A stretch of 17,907 bases of DNA from Gemmatimonadota bacterium. GTDB lineage: Bacteria > Gemmatimonadota > Gemmatimonadetes > Gemmatimonadales > GWC2-71-9. The DNA lies in assembly GCA_024640185.1 (NCBI GenBank), contig JAHEFN010000009.1:1-17907 (forward strand), read 5' to 3'. The translations under genes and the position numbers were made by a program. The notes beneath the pieces are model-generated. The model saw only the letters and a list, made by a program, of their open reading frames with translations, was not told the origin of the DNA and ran no database searches. This document shows positions 14,833 to 17,907 of the stretch, piece after piece (positions within the stretch are counted from its first letter, which is position 1; each line of letters starts with the position of its first letter).

Positions 14833-14939
14833 CGATCCGGCGCCGGTGACCAGATGAGCAAACGTTGCGCCATGGAACGCAAGGCCGCCCCCATCCTTCG
14901 ATGCCTTGCGGCGAAGCGGTGACTCCGATCTCCGTCCGG

Positions 14940-15623
14940 CTATCGCCAGGCGACCCCGGCCCCGACCTGCAGGAAGACGCCGCCGGTCAGGTCGCTCCCC
15001 AGCTTGGCGAGCGCCGCATGGAGCCGCGCGCCGACCGACAGCCCGATCCCCCCCTGCCGAGGATACCACTCGCTCCCGACTCCCAGCGATGCCCCCGGCC
15101 CCCAGCCCCAAGAGGTATGGTCGGAGCTGAAGGCCGTCGCGCCGGTGGTCTTCTCCGTCAGCCGGTCCTCGAAGCGCTCTCCCAGGCGATAGACACCCAC
15201 GCCCAGGTCGATCCACGGCTTGGCGACCCGTCCCGAGCCCGGCGAGAGTCTCAGGACCAAGGCCGCAAACTGGGCCTGATCGGTGTCCCGGCTCTCCCGC
15301 ACGATCGGGGTGTCGGTACACGGGTCGGGGCAACTCTGGCTCACCCCCCCGGTGGCGGGGTCGTAGAAGCCCTCGAAGCGGATCGTGGACCGGTCATACG
15401 GGGTGGCGCCGGCCATCACCGCGAGGGAGGTGTGGTTGCCGAGTCGGAGCCCGATGGCCAGCTCGCCTCCCCAGAGGTCGAATTGTGGCGCGCCGCCGAG
15501 CGAGAAGCTCGGTCCGGCCCGGAGCGACGCCCGGACCACCCCCTGCCCGGCAAGCCCGGCAGGCAGGACGAGCAGCAGCATCGCCGTGCACCAGACGTTT
15601 GCCCGCCAATCGGGTGTTCCCAT
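14940..15623 (-). CDS. Secreted protein, probable small outer-membrane beta-barrel (hypothetical)
   Basis: I do not recognise a named family. The 227-residue product begins with a typical signal peptide (charged start, hydrophobic MLLLVLPAGLAG at 15-26, cleavage near residue 26-28). The rest is rich in alternating hydrophobic and polar strands with Gly and aromatic residues: VRASLRAGPSFSLGG, ELAIGLRLGNHTSLAVMAGA, AKPWIDLGVGVYRLG, GIGLSVGARLHAAL and a final VFLQVGAGVAWR. This is the look of an 8- to 10-strand outer-membrane barrel. One loop has a CPDPC pair (residues 98-102) that could form a disulphide. The ATG at 15623 has GGGGGAG about 5 nt upstream; an ATG at 15656 would hide the signal peptide. 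It lies 35 nt after the acyl-CoA dehydrogenase and may be cotranscribed. Confidence 0.7.
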   Translation of the reverse strand: MGTPDWRANVWCTAMLLLVLPAGLAGQGVVRASLRAGPSFSLGGAPQFDLWGGELAIGLRLGNHTSLAVMAGATPYDRSTIRFEGFYDPATGGVSQSCPDPCTDTPIVRESRDTDQAQFAALVLRLSPGSGRVAKPWIDLGVGVYRLGERFEDRLTEKTTGATAFSSDHTSWGWGPGASLGVGSEWYPRQGGIGLSVGARLHAALAKLGSDLTGGVFLQVGAGVAWR

Positions 15624-15658
15624 TGTCGCTCCCCCTCGAGCCGTGGTTGGACCCAACG

Positions 15659-16801
15659 CTACCCTTCGAGCACCTGTCGGGCGATCACCACGCGCTGGAT
15701 CTCGCTGGTCCCCTCGCCGATGGTGCAGAGCTTGACGTCGCGGTAGTACTTCTCGGCGGGATACTCCTTGATGAAGCCATACCCCCCGAAGATCTGGACA
15801 CCCTTCTCCGTCGCCCGGACGGCGACCTCCGAGGCGTGCAGCTTGGCCATCGCCGACCAGAGCGTGGTCCGCTCCCCGGCGTCCTTCATGGCCGCTGCGC
15901 GGTAGGTGAGCAGGCGAGCGGCCTCGATCTCGGTCGCCATGTCGGCCAGCATGAACTCGATCGCCTGGAACCGGGAGATCGACTTGCCGAACGCCACCCG
16001 TTCCACGGCATAGCGGCGCGCCGCGTCGTAGGCGCCGCGAGCGATCCCGAGCGAGATCGCCGCGATGGAGATCCGGCCACCGTCGAGGACCTTCATCGCT
16101 CCGATGAACCCTTCGCCGACTTCCCCGAGGCGATTCGCGTCGGGCACCCGGCAGTCCTCCATCACCAACTCGGCGGTGTCAGAGGTGCGCATCCCGAGCT
16201 TGTTCTCCTTCTTCCCGGCCCGGATGCCGGGTCGGTCCATCTCCACCGCAAAGGCGGTGATGCCGCGCTTCTTGTCGTCCCGATCGGTGATGGCGAGGAC
16301 GACGGCAATCTGCGCATGGCTGGCATTGGTGATGAAGTTCTTGGTGCCGTTGAGCACCCACGCATCGCCATCACGTACCGCGGTGGTGTGCATCCCCGAG
16401 GCATCGCTTCCGGAGGACGGCTCGGTGAGACCCCAACACCCGAGCCATTCTCCGCTCAGCAGCTTCGGGAGCCAGCGCATCCGCTGCTCCTCGGAACCCG
16501 CGAGGTAGATGTGGCCCGCGGCCAGCGAGTTGTGGGCGGCCACCGTCAGGGCGATGCCGGACTCCACCGCCGCCAGTTCCTCGAGGATGTTGACGTAATC
16601 GATGTAGGAGAGCCCTGCCCCACCGTACTGCTCCGGGAAAATCGCTCCCAACAGTCCGAGTTCGCCGAGTTTCGCGACGGTCTCTGCCGGGAAGTGCTGT
16701 GCCTCGTCCCATTCCATGACATGCGGGGTGATCTCTGCCGCGGCAAAGTCACGGACCATCTGCTGAATCTGTTGTTGCTCGTCAGTGAGGCGGAACTCCA
16801 T
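15659..16801 (-). CDS. Acyl-CoA dehydrogenase (short-chain/butyryl type)
   Basis: This FAD enzyme introduces the 2,3-double bond in an acyl-CoA and passes electrons to ETF. The 380-residue length and order are standard: an N-terminal helical domain, the beta-domain motif GLTEPSSGSDASG (124-136) and WVLNGTKNFITNA (148-160), then the C-terminal helical domain with RVAFGKSISRFQAI (268-281), QIFGGYGFIKEYPAEKYYRD (336-355) and IGEGTSEIQR (361-370), whose Glu363 matches the catalytic base of MCAD/SCAD. Family style suggests a short-chain substrate; isovaleryl- or 2-methylacyl-CoA activity cannot be excluded. The frame runs open to 17008, but the ATG at 16801 gives the usual MEFRLTDEQQ start with GGGAG 10 nt upstream. 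It is 112 nt after the malic enzyme gene. Confidence 0.94.
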   Translation of the reverse strand: MEFRLTDEQQQIQQMVRDFAAAEITPHVMEWDEAQHFPAETVAKLGELGLLGAIFPEQYGGAGLSYIDYVNILEELAAVESGIALTVAAHNSLAAGHIYLAGSEEQRMRWLPKLLSGEWLGCWGLTEPSSGSDASGMHTTAVRDGDAWVLNGTKNFITNASHAQIAVVLAITDRDDKKRGITAFAVEMDRPGIRAGKKENKLGMRTSDTAELVMEDCRVPDANRLGEVGEGFIGAMKVLDGGRISIAAISLGIARGAYDAARRYAVERVAFGKSISRFQAIEFMLADMATEIEAARLLTYRAAAMKDAGERTTLWSAMAKLHASEVAVRATEKGVQIFGGYGFIKEYPAEKYYRDVKLCTIGEGTSEIQRVVIARQVLEG

Positions 16802-16913
16802 GCGGCACATGCTCCCAGGGGGGTGAGACCGAGGCACCGGGGGCATCGTGCACCCGGTGGCCGTCGGACTCGAATCAAGTCGGGTCGCCGCAGCGGCGCC
16901 ACGGCGGGCCGGG

Positions 16914-17907
16914 TCACGCCTCTGGCGGATCCCGGTATTCCGGCTGGTACATCCGTGCCGCGATGTGTCCGGCCAGGTCGCCCGCGGGCCGTTCGCCAAC
17001 CAGGCCATCCTCGACCGCGACCTCCGCCACCGCGGTGGCGATCACCAATGACGTCGCCCGGATGGTCTCGAGGGCTGGATAGAGCGAACCCTGGGCCAGT
17101 TCGGCCTCGGAGACCTGCCCGGCGAGGGCCCTGGCGGCGGCGAGAAACATCCTGTCGGTGACGGCGGTGGCCTGTACCGAGACCACACCCTGTCCCAGCC
17201 CCGGGAAGATGTAGACGTTGTTGGCCTGCCTGGGGACGAACTGCCGGCCATCGAGTTCCACATCGTCGGACGGTGAGCCGCTGGCGAAGAGCGCCCGACC
17301 CTCCGTCCAACGGTAGGCCTCCTCCGAGGTGCACTCCGTCTTCGAGGTCGGGTTGGAGAGGGCAAAGATGATCGGCCGCTCGCAGTGGCTCGCCATCGCC
17401 CGCACCACCGGTTCGCTGAAGGCCCGTGGCTGGGCAGCGACGCCGATCAGCGCCGTGGGACGCAACGCGGTGACCGCGCCGAGCAGGTCGACCACGGGGG
17501 CATGTTCGTGGGCGAACGGCACCTTGTGCGGCTGCAGCCCCTCTCGATCCGTCGTGACGAGACCCTTGGAATCAACGAACCAACAGCGCAGGCGCGCCTC
17601 GGCTTCCGAGAGCCCCTCCTCCATCATTGCCGAGACGATCAGCTCACCGATGCCGGTGGCCGCGGCACCAGCACCGTAGAACAACAATCGCTGGTCGGTG
17701 AGCGCCCCACCGGTCGCGCGTGCCGCACTCATCAGACCGGCGAGGGTGACCGCCGCCGTGCCCTGAATGTCATCATTGAACGAACGAATCCGATCGCGGT
17801 GCGCCGCCAACAACCGGAAGGCATTGTCGGTCGCAAAGTCCTCCCACTGGAGCAGGGTGCGGGGGAACACCTCCTGCACCGCATCAACAAACTCCGCGAC
17901 GAACTCC
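16914..17907 (-). CDS. NAD-dependent malic enzyme (C-terminal 330 residues; 5' end outside window)
   Basis: This enzyme oxidatively decarboxylates malate to pyruvate. The gene enters from the right edge, so roughly the first 200 residues are missing. The visible part starts EFVAEFVDAVQEVFP and includes LLQWEDFA, the metal/substrate motif FNDDIQGTA (43-51), the nucleotide-binding GAGAAATGIG (78-87) followed by WFVDSKGLV, LIGVAAQP, IIFALSNPTSKTECT and FASGSP. This is the large eukaryote-like/MaeA (SfcA) class, not the short bacterial MaeB type. NAD preference is inferred from family and is not certain. The stop at 16914 is followed by 112 nt with small GC-rich inverted repeats (for example CACCGGG/CCCGGTG, 16835-16859) but no T-tract, so read-through to the acyl-CoA dehydrogenase is possible. 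Confidence 0.93.
   Translation of the reverse strand, partial: EFVAEFVDAVQEVFPRTLLQWEDFATDNAFRLLAAHRDRIRSFNDDIQGTAAVTLAGLMSAARATGGALTDQRLLFYGAGAAATGIGELIVSAMMEEGLSEAEARLRCWFVDSKGLVTTDREGLQPHKVPFAHEHAPVVDLLGAVTALRPTALIGVAAQPRAFSEPVVRAMASHCERPIIFALSNPTSKTECTSEEAYRWTEGRALFASGSPSDDVELDGRQFVPRQANNVYIFPGLGQGVVSVQATAVTDRMFLAAARALAGQVSEAELAQGSLYPALETIRATSLVIATAVAEVAVEDGLVGERPAGDLAGHIAARMYQPEYRDPPEA

Noticed and set aside
15485..17161. 558-codon plus-strand open frame opposite the acyl-CoA dehydrogenase
   Set aside because: It crosses the dehydrogenase, the spacer and part of the malic enzyme; the product is Arg/Pro/His-rich with no domain. It is a GC-bias shadow.
1..17907. CRISPR arrays, tRNA genes, transposases, toxin-antitoxin or phage genes
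   Set aside because: No spaced direct repeats, tRNA-like cloverleaf, terminal inverted repeats or relevant protein motifs were seen; gene content is housekeeping throughout.

Overview
This window is about 17.9 kb of GC-rich bacterial chromosome (roughly two-thirds G+C by eye). It is packed with essential genes, nearly all on the minus strand. A signal-peptide protein with beta-barrel-like strands and an RseP-type protease suggest a diderm. The joined order rplM-rpsI-rpsB-tsf-pyrH-frr-uppS-cdsA-dxr-rseP, together with rpsO-pnp-M16 peptidase, is what I would expect from Gemmatimonadota or a neighbouring diderm phylum. That placement is inference from gene order and protein style, not from a search.

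Reading in the transcription direction, from high to low coordinates. At the right edge are a partial NAD-dependent malic enzyme, an acyl-CoA dehydrogenase and a small secreted, probably outer-membrane, protein. A spacer of about 250 bp follows, holding a strong hairpin and a recognisable promoter. From there rplM and rpsI (4-nt overlap) lead through a structured 204-nt spacer to rpsB. A terminator-like hairpin separates rpsB from tsf. Then tsf, pyrH, frr, uppS, cdsA, dxr and rseP follow with junctions of -4 to +10 nt (mostly TGATG or ATGA/GTGA overlaps). This links translation (L13, S9, S2, EF-Ts, ribosome recycling) with UMP synthesis, undecaprenyl and CDP-diacylglycerol lipid synthesis, the MEP isoprenoid pathway and envelope-stress proteolysis. 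An MgtC/DUF4010 membrane protein follows 104 nt later.

The only plus-strand gene is a two-TM potassium channel with tandem RCK domains. It converges with the MgtC/DUF4010 gene (7-nt gap) and diverges from rpsO. The left part is rpsO, a hairpin-containing spacer, pnp, and an M16 zinc peptidase overlapping pnp by 4 nt and cut by the window edge.

No tRNA, rRNA, CRISPR array, insertion sequence or phage gene was seen, and no stretch over 300 bases lacks a gene. No new defence or mobile system was found. The most interesting material is regulatory RNA structure: the rpsO-pnp spacer, whose hairpin loop can pair with bases just before the pnp Shine-Dalgarno; the rpsB-tsf hairpin; the hairpin beside the rplM ribosome-binding site; and the rpsI-rpsB spacer. 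Two protein oddities are the long basic plus Ala/Pro-rich tail on S2 and the degenerate first RCK nucleotide site of the potassium channel. Several starts were set inside longer open frames using Shine-Dalgarno sites and family alignment.
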